Assembly (NCBI RefSeq): GCF_010731575.1
Contig: NZ_AP022617.1
Coordinates: 5,084,001 to 5,148,000, forward strand
Direction: 5' to 3'
DNA length: 64,000 nucleotides
Source of the DNA: Mycolicibacterium monacense
GTDB taxonomy: Bacteria; Actinomycetota; Actinomycetes; Mycobacteriales; Mycobacteriaceae
The position numbers and the translations under genes are program-made. The notes under the pieces were generated by a model that was not told where the DNA came from, ran no database searches, and saw only the letters and a program-made list of their open reading frames with translations. Positions within the stretch are counted from its first letter, which is position 1. Each line of letters opens with the position of its first letter. Below are positions 52,139 to 61,681 of this stretch, piece by piece.

Positions 52139-53284
52139 ATGTCACCCCCTCAGCAGCGCCATCAGCGCGTCGTCGTCGTGGGCGCGGGTCCGTGCGGGCT
52201 GGCGATCGCCCGCCAACTCCTGCACGAACAGAGGATCGAACCGCTGGTCCTCGACCGCGCCACGGCACCCGCGTCCACCTGGCGCGACCGCTACGAAGGA
52301 TTCCGGCTCAACACCTGCGGATACTGGTCGCACCTGCCCGGCCAGCCGATTCCGCGCCGGTACGGCCGTTGGCCCAAACGTGACGACATGGTCGACTACT
52401 TCGACAGTTACGTACGGCGACAACGGATTCCACTGTCTCTCGGCGTCACCGTCACCCGCATCGACCGCGACGGGGACCGATGGCTGATCACCACCGACGG
52501 TGACACGTACACCGCGGACGCGGTCGTGATCGCGACCGGGAACTATCACACCCCGGCGCTGCCGGCGTGGCCCGGGATGGAGGGTTACACCGGCGACCTG
52601 CTGCACTCGGCGGACTATCGCAATCCGTGGCCGTTCGCCGGCCGCGACGTTCTGGTGGTCGGCTCGGGTAACTCCGCCACCGACATCGCACTGCAGCTCA
52701 GCGACGAGGTGGCCGGCCGGGTGCGGCTTGCGGTCCGGGAACCGCCCCACCTGATGCCGAGGTCGGCCGCCGGGATCCCGGTCGACGCCTTCAGTGCCGC
52801 GTTCAGCCGGCTGCCGGTACCCGTGATCGACCACGCCGCCGCGCTGGCGAGCCGGCTCTGGTTCGGTGACCTCACCTCCGCCGGTCTGCCGGCGCCGCGC
52901 CGCGGCATCTACCGCGCGTTGCTCGACGACGGCAGCATCCCGACGCTCGGCGACGAACTCGTCCCCCAGATCAAGGCGGGCCGGATCGAGGTGGTCGCCG
53001 CGGTCGAATCGTTCGAGGGTGATTCCGTGGTGCTCGCCGACGGTCGGACCATCCGCCCGGATGTCGTCATCGGCGCGACCGGGTACCGGCACGGACTCGA
53101 ACCGCTCGTCGGGCATCTCGATGTGCTCGACGAGGACGGGGCGCCGCTGGTCAACGGCCTGCCCCCGGCCGCGCCCGGGTTGTGGTTCGCCGGCTACGAG
53201 GAACCGATCATCGGGCCGCTGCAGTCGTTTCGACTGCAGGCCGGTCCGCTGGCCGCGGAGGTCGCCGGGTTCGCCGCCGGGTAG
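52139..53284 (+). CDS. FAD-dependent NAD(P)-binding oxidoreductase (flavin monooxygenase-like)
   Basis: 381 residues from ATG 52139; a GTG at 52121 is in frame. First dinucleotide site 'VVVVGAGPCGLAIARQ', second 'VLVVGSGNSATDIALQL', and 'GFRLNTCGYWSHLPG' together with 'VVIATGNYHTPALP' mark the flavin-containing/Trk-like monooxygenase group. Probably an N- or S-oxygenase or aldehyde/ketone oxidoreductase. It is convergent with a KstD-like gene that begins directly at its end, without overlap. Confidence 0.83.
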   Translation: MSPPQQRHQRVVVVGAGPCGLAIARQLLHEQRIEPLVLDRATAPASTWRDRYEGFRLNTCGYWSHLPGQPIPRRYGRWPKRDDMVDYFDSYVRRQRIPLSLGVTVTRIDRDGDRWLITTDGDTYTADAVVIATGNYHTPALPAWPGMEGYTGDLLHSADYRNPWPFAGRDVLVVGSGNSATDIALQLSDEVAGRVRLAVREPPHLMPRSAAGIPVDAFSAAFSRLPVPVIDHAAALASRLWFGDLTSAGLPAPRRGIYRALLDDGSIPTLGDELVPQIKAGRIEVVAAVESFEGDSVVLADGRTIRPDVVIGATGYRHGLEPLVGHLDVLDEDGAPLVNGLPPAAPGLWFAGYEEPIIGPLQSFRLQAGPLAAEVAGFAAG

Positions 53285-54955
53285 TCAGACCCGGTCGGCC
53301 AGGGCGCGGCCGGCGGCGCGGCCGGAGAAGATGCAGCCGCCGAGGAACGTGCCTTCGAGTGCGTTGTAACCGTGCACGCCGCCACCGCCGAAACCCGCGA
53401 CCTCCCCAGCCGCGTACAGTCCCTCGATCGGCGCTCCGTCCAGCCCGATGGCCCGCGAGGCGAGATCGGTCTGGATGCCGCCCAACGTCTTTCGCGTCAG
53501 GATGTGTAGCTTGATCCCGATCAGCGGTCCCGCCGCCGGGTCGAGGATGCGGTGCGGTGCCGTGGTGCGGCCGATCCGGTCGGCCAGGGCTCGGCGCGAA
53601 TTGTGGATGCCCTGGATCTGCGCGTCCTTGCTGAACGGGTTGCGCACCTGCAGATCCCGGGCCTCGATCTGGCGGCGGATCACCGTCGCGTCGAGTAGCG
53701 GTTCGTCGGTGAGGGCGTTCATCTTCCGGACGAGTTCCTCGAGATCGTCGGCGACGACGAAATCCACGCCGTTGCGCTTGAACGCCTCGACCGGGCCGGG
53801 TGCACCCTTGCTGAACAACCGCTCCTTGAGGAATCCACGGCGGTCCTTGGCGGTGATGTCCGGGTTCTGCTCCGAGCCCGACAGCGCGAACTCCTTCTCG
53901 ATGATCCGCTGGGTGAGGATGAACCAGGAGTGGTCGTGCTCGGCGATGCCGGGGGTGGTGCGCAGGTAGCGCAGTGTGCCGAGGGTGTCGTAGCCGGGTA
54001 GGTACGGCGCAGGCAGGCGGCGGCCCAGCGCGTCGAACCACATCGACGATGGCCCGGGCAGGATCCGGATGGCGTGGTTCGGCCAGATCGGGTCCCAGTC
54101 GACGATGCCCTCGGTGTAGTGCCACATCCGGTCCCGGTTGACAAGGCGCACACCGGAATCCGCGGCGATGTCGAGCATCCGGCCGTCGACGTGGGCGGGC
54201 ACCCCGGTGATCATCGACTTCGGCGCGGTGCCCATGCGCTCGGGCCAGAACCGGCGCACGATCTCGTGGTTGGCGCCGATGCCGCCGGTCGTCACGACGA
54301 CGGCCTGTGCGGAGAGTTCGAAATCACCGACGGTGTCACGGTTGGACGGCGCCCCGCGCTTCGCGTTGTCGGGGGCCAGGACCGTCCCGCGCACCCCGGT
54401 GACCGCGCCGTCGGTGTAGACCAACTCGTCGACCCGGTGGCGGTGGTGGAACCGCACCAGCCCGCGCTGCGCGGCGGTCAGCGCCGAATCGGCGAACGGG
54501 CCGACGACACCCGTGCCGGTACCCCAGGCGACGTGGAAGCGAGGCACCGAGTTGCCGTGTCCGGTGGCGGTGAGGTCGCCGCGCTCGGCCCAGCCGACGG
54601 TCGGCAGGAACGAGATGCCGTGGCCGGTGAGGTAGTCGCGCTTCTCGCCGGCCGCCCACTCGACATAGGCGCGCGCCCACTTGGCAGCCCACACGTCCTC
54701 GTCGTCGAGGCGGTCGAATGCGGCGCTGCCCTGCCAGTCGCTCCACGCCAGTTCGAAGGAGTCCTTGATGCGCATGCGGCGCTGCTCGGGGCTGTCCACC
54801 AGGAAGAGGCCGCCGAACGACCAGTACGCCTGCCCGCCGAGGTTGGCGGCGTTCTCCTGGTCGACGAGCGCGACGCGCTTACCGCGGCGGGTCAGCTCGT
54901 GGGTGGCGACCAGGCCGGCGAGACCCGCGCCCACCACGATGACGTCAGCGTCCAT
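53285..54955 (-). CDS. KstD-like FAD-binding dehydrogenase
   Basis: 556 residues. N-terminal 'DVIVVGAGLAGLVATHELTR', then 'ANLGGQAYWSFGGLF' and C-terminal 'GLYAAGEVAGFGGGGVHG' with 'EGTFLGGCIFSG': the 3-ketosteroid-dehydrogenase/fumarate-reductase flavoprotein fold. From memory it resembles the M. tuberculosis Rv0785 type, and the divergent PNPOx-like neighbour the Rv0786c type, so this pair seems conserved. True steroid activity is not shown by sequence. Confidence 0.84.
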   Translation of the reverse strand: MDADVIVVGAGLAGLVATHELTRRGKRVALVDQENAANLGGQAYWSFGGLFLVDSPEQRRMRIKDSFELAWSDWQGSAAFDRLDDEDVWAAKWARAYVEWAAGEKRDYLTGHGISFLPTVGWAERGDLTATGHGNSVPRFHVAWGTGTGVVGPFADSALTAAQRGLVRFHHRHRVDELVYTDGAVTGVRGTVLAPDNAKRGAPSNRDTVGDFELSAQAVVVTTGGIGANHEIVRRFWPERMGTAPKSMITGVPAHVDGRMLDIAADSGVRLVNRDRMWHYTEGIVDWDPIWPNHAIRILPGPSSMWFDALGRRLPAPYLPGYDTLGTLRYLRTTPGIAEHDHSWFILTQRIIEKEFALSGSEQNPDITAKDRRGFLKERLFSKGAPGPVEAFKRNGVDFVVADDLEELVRKMNALTDEPLLDATVIRRQIEARDLQVRNPFSKDAQIQGIHNSRRALADRIGRTTAPHRILDPAAGPLIGIKLHILTRKTLGGIQTDLASRAIGLDGAPIEGLYAAGEVAGFGGGGVHGYNALEGTFLGGCIFSGRAAGRALADRV

Positions 54956-54998
54956 GAACTCAAGATATCGGTTGCCGCCGGTGCGTCGGCCTGGATGA

Positions 54999-55634
54999 AT
55001 GTCGGCTGTGACCACATCATCGCCGAGATCACCGCTGAGCCGACTGACGCGTAAACCCGAACGCGCCAGCGATCTCGAGCTGCTGTACGAGGTGTTCGAC
55101 ACCGCCGCCGTGGCGACCCTGTCGACGGTGCTCGGCGACGAGCCGTGGGCGGTGCCCATGCTCGTGGCCCGCGACGGGGACCGGCTGCTGCTGCACGGGT
55201 CGACGGGGGCGGGGGCGCTCCGACACATCGCCGAGGGGGCGAAGGTGTGCGTCAGCGCCTTCCTGCTCGACGGGCTCGTGATCGCCGAGCGCCAGTTCGA
55301 CCATTCGGCGAACTACCGGTCCGCGGTGGTTCGTGGGGTGTGCCGGGTCGTTCCCGACGCGGAGGCGCCGGCGCTGCTCGACCGGTTCACCGAGGCGCTG
55401 ATCCCGGGCCGGGCGGCCGAGTGCCCGCCGCATTCGGCGAAGGAGATCGCGGCGACACTGTTGCTCGAGGTGCCGATCGTCGACGGGTCGTGGGTGGCCA
55501 AGGCACGGACCGGGCCGGCGTCGCCCGGCGCGGCCTGGACCGGGGTGGTGCCGGTGCGGTCGGGTTATGGGGAGCCGGTGTCGGACTCGGTACAGCCGGT
55601 GCCGCCGTCGGTGCGGCGGTTGATCAACGGGTGA
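54999..55634 (+). CDS. PNPOx-like flavin/pyridoxamine-oxidase-fold protein
   Basis: 211 residues. Split-barrel fold: 'VATLSTVLGDEPWAVPMLVARDGDRLLLHGSTGAGALRHI' region and 'QFDHSANYRSAVVRGVCRVV'. These proteins bind FMN or F420 and reduce small electrophiles, or are heme-degrading relatives. Divergent from the KstD-like gene by 43 bp. Function not determined. Confidence 0.8.
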   Translation: MSAVTTSSPRSPLSRLTRKPERASDLELLYEVFDTAAVATLSTVLGDEPWAVPMLVARDGDRLLLHGSTGAGALRHIAEGAKVCVSAFLLDGLVIAERQFDHSANYRSAVVRGVCRVVPDAEAPALLDRFTEALIPGRAAECPPHSAKEIAATLLLEVPIVDGSWVAKARTGPASPGAAWTGVVPVRSGYGEPVSDSVQPVPPSVRRLING

Positions 55635-55998
55635 GCATGCCGGTGCACTGCGTGTATCCGCCGCTGAGGCCGTCGAGCGCGATCAGTGCCCCGTCGGCCG
55701 TGATGCGGCAGGTCACGTCGCCGGGTGACGAATCGGTGCGCCCTGCGCTCAGCGACAGGAACCGGCTGTCGGCGGTGACAGTGAATTGGCGCCGCCAGGG
55801 GAGGGTGACCGGCGCTGCGGTGGACAGCGCGCCGTCGGCCTCCTCGAAGCGGATCTCGACGTGACCCGCCACTCCGGTCACCTCGTAGGCCACGGTGACC
55901 CGGCGGACGTCGTCTCCGAGCGTGTGTGCGGCTGATACGGCGAAAGTCAGCAGGGCGACGAGAAGCAGTCCGCGCAGCCATCGCATTCGACCGGCCAT
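55624..55998 (-). CDS. Secreted MmpS-like domain protein
   Basis: 124 residues with an N-terminal hydrophobic signal/anchor (about residues 9-25). The mature domain 'VTVAYEVTGVAGHVEIRFEE', 'VTLPWRRQFTV' and 'DVTCRITADG' follows the MmpS beta-sandwich pattern, including the C-terminal Cys pair ('VTCRI', 'YTQCTG'). MmpS proteins assist MmpL lipid exporters; no MmpL is present here, so it may be an orphan. It overlaps the PNPOx gene 3' end by 11 bp. Confidence 0.72.
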   Translation of the reverse strand: MAGRMRWLRGLLLVALLTFAVSAAHTLGDDVRRVTVAYEVTGVAGHVEIRFEEADGALSTAAPVTLPWRRQFTVTADSRFLSLSAGRTDSSPGDVTCRITADGALIALDGLSGGYTQCTGMLTR

Positions 55999-56129
55999 CG
56001 GAGCCTCCTCGCCTGCTTCGAGGGTAGGCCGACCAGGCTGAAAACAGGCTGCAGCGGTATCGTGGCGCTTTCCGGGGGGAAGCGCGGCCGACCCGCCGCC
56101 TCCCAGTCATGCAGTCAAAGGAGCAACCG

Positions 56130-57023
56130 TTGCCCCTGAACACCGTCGCGCTCGAACTCGTGCCGCCCAACGTCGACCGTGGTCGTGAACATGCGCTCGA
56201 AGACGCCCACAAGGTGCTGCGCTGCTCGGCCGAGGCCGGTATCGAGGGCCGGATCGGGCACGTCATGATCCCGGGGATGATCGAGGAGGACAGCGGTCGT
56301 CCCATCGAGATGAAGCCCAAGATGGACGTCCTGGACTTCTGGCAGATCATCAAACCGGAGCTGCCCGGTGTCCGCGGACTGTGCACCCAGGTGACGGCGT
56401 TCCTCGACGAACCCGCGCTGCGGCAGCGGCTCACCGAGCTGAGCACCGCGGGGTTCGACGGCATCGCATTCGTCGGTGTCCCGCGCACGATGAACGACGG
56501 CGAGGGCAGCGGCGTCGCCCCCACCGATGCGCTGTCGATCTACGAAGGTCTGGTCGACAACCGGGGCGCGATCCTCATCCCCACCCGCGACGGTGAGCAG
56601 GGCCGCTTCACGTTCAAGTGCAAGCAGGGTGCGACGTACGGGATGACCCAGCTGCTGTACTCCGACGCGATCGTCGGGTTCCTGACGGAGTTCGCGGCGA
56701 ACAACGAGTTCCGGCCGGAGATCCTGCTGTCGTTCGGTTTCGTGCCGAAGGTGGAGAGCCGCGTCGGGCTCATCAACTGGCTGATCCAGGATCCGGGTAA
56801 CGCCGCGGTCGCCGCTGAGCAGGAGTTCGTGAAGTCGTTGGCCGCCAGTGAGCCGGCCGACAAGCGGCGCATGCTGCTCGATCTGTACAAGCGGGTGATC
56901 GACGGGGTGGGTGAGCTCGGGTTCCCGCTGAGCATTCACCTCGAGGCGACCTACGGGGTGTCGACGCCCGCGTTCGAGACGTTCGCCGAGATGCTGGAGT
57001 ACTGGTCGCCCACCGCGGTCTGA
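56130..57023 (+). CDS. Non-canonical methylenetetrahydrofolate reductase (mycobacterial type)
   Basis: 297 residues from TTG 56130, preferred because AAAGGAG precedes it by 5-6 nt and family members start 'PLNTVALELVPPN'; ATG 56109 is seven codons earlier. TIM-barrel sequence with 'VPRTMNDGEGSGVAPTDAL' and 'LLSFGFVPKVESRVGLINWL' matches the Rv2172c-like proteins reported to reduce 5,10-methylene-tetrahydrofolate. It would supply methyl groups for methionine synthesis. No FAD-type MetF motifs are visible. Confidence 0.78.
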   Translation: MPLNTVALELVPPNVDRGREHALEDAHKVLRCSAEAGIEGRIGHVMIPGMIEEDSGRPIEMKPKMDVLDFWQIIKPELPGVRGLCTQVTAFLDEPALRQRLTELSTAGFDGIAFVGVPRTMNDGEGSGVAPTDALSIYEGLVDNRGAILIPTRDGEQGRFTFKCKQGATYGMTQLLYSDAIVGFLTEFAANNEFRPEILLSFGFVPKVESRVGLINWLIQDPGNAAVAAEQEFVKSLAASEPADKRRMLLDLYKRVIDGVGELGFPLSIHLEATYGVSTPAFETFAEMLEYWSPTAV

Positions 57024-57121
57024 CGTGGGGCGTTGACGCTGCGTCCACGGCGCAGACGTTCGAGTGGGCGACGCCGTGAGCGCAGAGTGAACGACTGATC
57101 AGCGACGGTATCCTGGCGCGA

Positions 57122-60100
57122 GTGTCCGAACCGTCCGTGCGTGATCTGCGCAAGCGTCTGGACGGCCTGACCTACCGCGACGCCGCCCGCCTCGGAAGGC
57201 GGCTGCGCAACGCCACACCCGACAAGCTCGCGCAGCTCGCCGAGCAGATCTCCGCCGCCGAAGAGCTCATCGCCACCCGGTTGGCGGCGGTGCCGACGAT
57301 CAGCTATCCCGATCTCCCGGTCAGCGACCGGCGTGACGAGATCGCCAGGGCCATCGCCGGGAACCAGGTGGTCGTCGTCGCGGGCGAGACCGGTTCCGGC
57401 AAGACCACGCAGCTGCCGAAGATCTGCCTCGAACTCGGCCGGGGTATCCGCGGCACCATCGGCCACACCCAGCCGCGGCGCCTCGCCGCGCGCACCGTCG
57501 CCCAGCGCATCGCCGACGAACTCGACACCCCGCTCGGCGACGCTGTCGGCTACACCGTCCGCTTCACCGACCAGGCCTCCGACCGCACGCTGGTCAAGCT
57601 GATGACCGACGGCATCCTGCTCGCCGAGATCCAGCGCGACCGCAAGCTGCTGCGCTACGACACCCTCATCCTCGACGAGGCCCACGAGCGCAGCCTCAAC
57701 ATCGACTTCCTGCTCGGCTACCTGCGCGAACTGCTGCCGCGCCGACCCGACCTGAAGGTGATCGTCACGTCGGCGACCATCGAGCCCGAGCGGTTCGCTG
57801 AGCATTTCGGCCACGCGCCGATCGTCGAGGTGTCGGGCCGCACGTATCCGGTGGAGATCCGGTACCGCCCGCTGGAGGTGCCCGTCGTCGACGCCGATGG
57901 CGACGACCCCGACGATCCGGACCACGAGGTGGTCCGGACCCCGGATGCTGGTCTTCGCGCAAGCGGCTCATCCGAGATGCGCGACCCGACCGACGCGATC
58001 GTCGACGCCGTGCGCGAACTCGAGGCCGAACCGCCCGGCGACGTGCTGGTGTTCCTGTCCGGTGAGCGCGAGATCCGTGACACCGCCGAGGTGCTTCGCG
58101 GTGAACTCCGCAACACCGAGGTGCTGCCGCTGTACGCGCGCCTGCCCACCGCCGAACAGCAGAAGGTCTTCGCACCGCACACCGGGCGGCGGGTCGTGTT
58201 GTCGACCAACGTCGCCGAGACGTCGTTGACCGTGCCGGGCATCCGCTATGTCGTCGACCCCGGCACCGCGCGCATCTCCCGCTACAGCCGGCGGACGAAG
58301 GTGCAGCGGCTGCCGATCGAGCCGATCTCGCAGGCGTCGGCCGCCCAGCGGGCCGGCCGGTCCGGTCGCACCGCACCCGGTATCTGCATCCGGTTGTACT
58401 CCGAAGAGGACTTCGAGAGCCGGCCGCGATACACCGATCCGGAGATCCTGCGGACCAACCTCGCCGCGGTGATCCTGCAGATGGCCGCGCTCGGCCTCGG
58501 GGACGTCGAGGAGTTCTCCTTCCTGGATCCGCCGGAGAAACGCAGCATCCGCGACGGGGTGACCCTGCTGCAGGAACTCGGGGCGTTCGATCGCGAGGGG
58601 GAGCTCACCGACATCGGGCGGCGACTCGCGCGTCTTCCGCTCGACCCGCGGATCGGGCGGATGATCCTGCAGTCCGACACCGAGGGCTGCGTCCGCGAAG
58701 TGTTGGTGCTGGCCGCGGCGTTGTCGATCCCGGATCCGCGCGAACGGCCCGCCGACCGCGAGGACGCGGCCCGCCAGAAACACTCCCGCTTCGCCGACGA
58801 GCACTCCGACTTCATCACGTATCTCAACCTCTGGCGCTATCTGGGCGAACAGCGCAAAGAACGCTCGGGCAGTTCGTTCCGCCGGATGTGCCGCGAGGAG
58901 TTCCTGCATTACCTCCGCATCCGCGAGTGGCAGGACCTGACCGGCCAGTTGCGCAGCATCGCCCGCGACCTCGGCATCCGGGAGTCCGACGAACCCGCCT
59001 CGCCGGCCAGTGTGCACGCCGCGTTGCTGTCCGGGTTGCTGTCGCACGTCGGGTTGCGGGAGGGGGACGGCCAGGCGCGCACGCGAGGAGCGAATCCAGC
59101 GCAGTACCAGGGCGCCCGCAACTCCCGCTTCGTGCTGGCGCCCGGGTCGGTGCTGACCAAACGCCCGCCGCGGTGGATCGTCGTCGCCGACCTGGTGGAG
59201 ACCAGCCGGTTGTTCGGCCGGGTCGGCGCCAGCATCGACCCCGACACCGTAGAGCGCATCGCCGGTGATCTGGTGCAGCGCACCCACAGTGAGCCGCACT
59301 GGGAGGCCGACCGCGGTGCGGTGATGGGGTTCGAACGTGTCACCCTCTACGGCCTGCCGCTGGTGGCGCGCCGTCGCGTGAACTACTCCCAGATCGACCC
59401 CGAACTGGCGCGCGAACTGTTCATCCGCCACGCGCTGGTCGAGGGCGACTGGCGAACCAAACACCACTTCTTCCGCGACAACGCCCGGCTGCGTGAGGAA
59501 CTCGAAGAGGTCGAGGAGCGGGCCCGTCGGCGTGACCTCCTGGTCGGCGACGAAGAGGTGTTCGCGTTCTACAACGCCCGCATTCCCGAAACCGTGGTAT
59601 CAGCACGGCATTTCGACGCGTGGTGGCGCAAACAGCGGCACCGGACCCCCGATCTGTTGACGATGACGCGCGACGATCTGCTGCGGCAGGACGGCGTCGA
59701 CGAACTGCCCGACGAATGGCGCGCCGGTGACCTGACCCTGCCACTGAGCTACCGCTTCGAACCGGGTGCAGCCGATGACGGCATCACCGTGCACGTGCCG
59801 GTGGAGGTGCTGGCCCGCCTCGGCGGGGACGAATTCGCCTGGCACGTCCCGGCTCTGCGTGAGGAACTGGTCACCGCCCTGATCCGCTCGCTGCCGAAGG
59901 ACCTGCGGCGCAACTTCGTCCCCGCACCCGACACCGCGCGGTCGGTGCTCGAGACGATGAAGCCCGGCGAGGAACCGCTGCTCGAATCGCTGCAACGCGA
60001 GTTGCGGCGGCGCAGCGGGGTGCTGGTGCCGATCGAGGCGTTCGACCTCGAGAAGATCCCGGCTCATCTGCGGGTGACGTTCGCCGTGGAGAAGGACGGC

Positions 60101-61060
60101 GCCGAGGTGGCGCGCGGAAAGGATCTCGACACCCTGCAGGAGCAGTTGGCCGCACCGGTGCGCGACGCGGTCGCCCGTGCGGTCGCCGACGGGCTGGAAC
60201 GAAGCGGGTTGCGTTCGTGGCCAGAGGATCTCGACGAACTGCCACGCACCGTCGAGAACACCAGTGGCGGCCACCGGGTCCGCGGGTATCCGGCGTTCGT
60301 CGACGCGGGTTCTGCGGTGGACGTGCGGGTGTTCGCGACGCCGGCCGAGCAGCGTGCGGCGATGGGTCCGGGGATCCGGCGGCTGCTGCGGTTGTCGGCG
60401 CCGTCGCCGGTCAAGAACGTGGAACGGGCGCTGGACATGCGGCAGCGCCTGGTGCTCGGCGCCAATCCCGACGGGTCACTGGCCGCGCTGATCGAGGACT
60501 GCGCGGACGCGGCGGTGGATGCACTGGTCCGTGAACCCGTCTGGACGCGTGGGGATTTCGATGTGCTGCGGCAGCGGGTGGCGGCCGCGCTGGTGCCGAC
60601 GACGCTGGACATCGTGGGCCGGGTGGAGAAGGTGCTGACCGCCGCGCAGCAGGCGCAGGTGGCGCTCCCGGCGAACCCGCCGGCGACGCAGGCCGAGGCG
60701 ATCGCCGACATTCGCGGTCAGCTGGCCGCCCTGCTGCCGAAGGGTTTCGTCTGTGCTACGGGTGCGGCGCACCTGGCCAACCTGACCCGCTACCTCACCG
60801 CGATCGGCCGCCGGCTGGAACGGTTACCGCACGCAGTCGGGGCCGACGGCGAGCGCATGGAGCGGGTGCGCGCCGTGCAGGAGGCGTACGACGAACTGCG
60901 GCAGGCACTTTCGCCGAGCCGGGCCGCCGCCGAGGACGTCCGCGACATCGGCCGGATGATCGAAGAGCTGCGGGTCAGCCTGTGGGCCCAGCAGCTCGGC
61001 ACGCCGCGGCCGGTCAGCGAGCAGCGGATCTACCGGGCGATCGACGCGATCACGGCATAG
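57122..61060 (+). CDS. hrpA: ATP-dependent RNA helicase HrpA
   Basis: 1312 residues from GTG 57122, the usual length of bacterial HrpA. Walker A 'GETGSGKTTQ' (88-97), DEAH box 'ILDEAHERSLN' (about 182-192), 'VTSATIEPERF', 'STNVAETSLTV' and 'QRAGRSGRTAPG' helicase motifs, then HA2, OB and a large C-terminal DUF3418 region. An acidic insert 'DGDDPDDPDHEVV' near residue 260 is unusual. HrpA resolves stalled or colliding ribosomes on mRNA. It is convergent with a VOC gene. Confidence 0.94.
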   Translation: MSEPSVRDLRKRLDGLTYRDAARLGRRLRNATPDKLAQLAEQISAAEELIATRLAAVPTISYPDLPVSDRRDEIARAIAGNQVVVVAGETGSGKTTQLPKICLELGRGIRGTIGHTQPRRLAARTVAQRIADELDTPLGDAVGYTVRFTDQASDRTLVKLMTDGILLAEIQRDRKLLRYDTLILDEAHERSLNIDFLLGYLRELLPRRPDLKVIVTSATIEPERFAEHFGHAPIVEVSGRTYPVEIRYRPLEVPVVDADGDDPDDPDHEVVRTPDAGLRASGSSEMRDPTDAIVDAVRELEAEPPGDVLVFLSGEREIRDTAEVLRGELRNTEVLPLYARLPTAEQQKVFAPHTGRRVVLSTNVAETSLTVPGIRYVVDPGTARISRYSRRTKVQRLPIEPISQASAAQRAGRSGRTAPGICIRLYSEEDFESRPRYTDPEILRTNLAAVILQMAALGLGDVEEFSFLDPPEKRSIRDGVTLLQELGAFDREGELTDIGRRLARLPLDPRIGRMILQSDTEGCVREVLVLAAALSIPDPRERPADREDAARQKHSRFADEHSDFITYLNLWRYLGEQRKERSGSSFRRMCREEFLHYLRIREWQDLTGQLRSIARDLGIRESDEPASPASVHAALLSGLLSHVGLREGDGQARTRGANPAQYQGARNSRFVLAPGSVLTKRPPRWIVVADLVETSRLFGRVGASIDPDTVERIAGDLVQRTHSEPHWEADRGAVMGFERVTLYGLPLVARRRVNYSQIDPELARELFIRHALVEGDWRTKHHFFRDNARLREELEEVEERARRRDLLVGDEEVFAFYNARIPETVVSARHFDAWWRKQRHRTPDLLTMTRDDLLRQDGVDELPDEWRAGDLTLPLSYRFEPGAADDGITVHVPVEVLARLGGDEFAWHVPALREELVTALIRSLPKDLRRNFVPAPDTARSVLETMKPGEEPLLESLQRELRRRSGVLVPIEAFDLEKIPAHLRVTFAVEKDGAEVARGKDLDTLQEQLAAPVRDAVARAVADGLERSGLRSWPEDLDELPRTVENTSGGHRVRGYPAFVDAGSAVDVRVFATPAEQRAAMGPGIRRLLRLSAPSPVKNVERALDMRQRLVLGANPDGSLAALIEDCADAAVDALVREPVWTRGDFDVLRQRVAAALVPTTLDIVGRVEKVLTAAQQAQVALPANPPATQAEAIADIRGQLAALLPKGFVCATGAAHLANLTRYLTAIGRRLERLPHAVGADGERMERVRAVQEAYDELRQALSPSRAAAEDVRDIGRMIEELRVSLWAQQLGTPRPVSEQRIYRAIDAITA

Positions 61061-61171
61061 TCGGCTCGGCACCCCGCATCGGCCAGATCCTCGGCTCGTG
61101 GCTCGCGTCGTCGACTTCCTCACGCGCGTTCTGCAGACCCGACTGGAATGATCCGAACGTGCGCAACACCG

Positions 61172-61642
61172 CTAGGCGTCGCGCCACATCTGCACGGTGC
61201 TGGTCAGCCCGCCGGGCAGTTCGATCAGTTCGATCGGGGTGCCGTCGGGATCGTGGACGAACAGCATTCGCACGCCACCGATGTCGGTGGGCGGGGTGAA
61301 CCGCACCCCGGCGTGCCGGCCCAGCGCTTCATGCGCAGCGTCGAGATCGCCTACCCGGAAGGACATATTGGTGTATCCGAGATGGGGGCCTTCCACGACG
61401 GCCGGTACGTCACCGAGCGCCAGGAGTTCGACCATGCTGGCACCGATGAGGCCGCCGACCATGCGCCCGGCGGCGCCCGCGGTACCTGTCACCTCCTCCA
61501 GTCCCGCACCGGCCAGTTCGACATCGAAGACGATGTCCATGCCGAGCACACCGGTGTAGAACGCCAGGGATGACTCCATGTCTGAAACGCCGACACATAT
61601 GTGCGAGAAGTTCTCGATCGAAAGCGGTTTCGGTGCGGTCAC
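61172..61642 (-). CDS. VOC-family protein (glyoxalase-like)
   Basis: 156 residues from GTG 61642; a TTG at 61678 is an upstream alternative. 'NFSHICVGVSDMESSLAFYTGVLGM' and 'MLFVHDPDGTPIELIELPG' show the VOC repeat with His and Glu ligands. It could be a methylmalonyl-CoA-epimerase-like or dioxygenase-type enzyme; no context points to a substrate. The next minus-strand gene upstream is the thioredoxin-reductase-like flavoprotein, which ends 40 bp before this start. Confidence 0.8.
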   Translation of the reverse strand: MTAPKPLSIENFSHICVGVSDMESSLAFYTGVLGMDIVFDVELAGAGLEEVTGTAGAAGRMVGGLIGASMVELLALGDVPAVVEGPHLGYTNMSFRVGDLDAAHEALGRHAGVRFTPPTDIGGVRMLFVHDPDGTPIELIELPGGLTSTVQMWRDA

Positions 61643-61681
61643 CTGCTCACCAAAACAATGCCCCGAGACACCTGTCAATGG

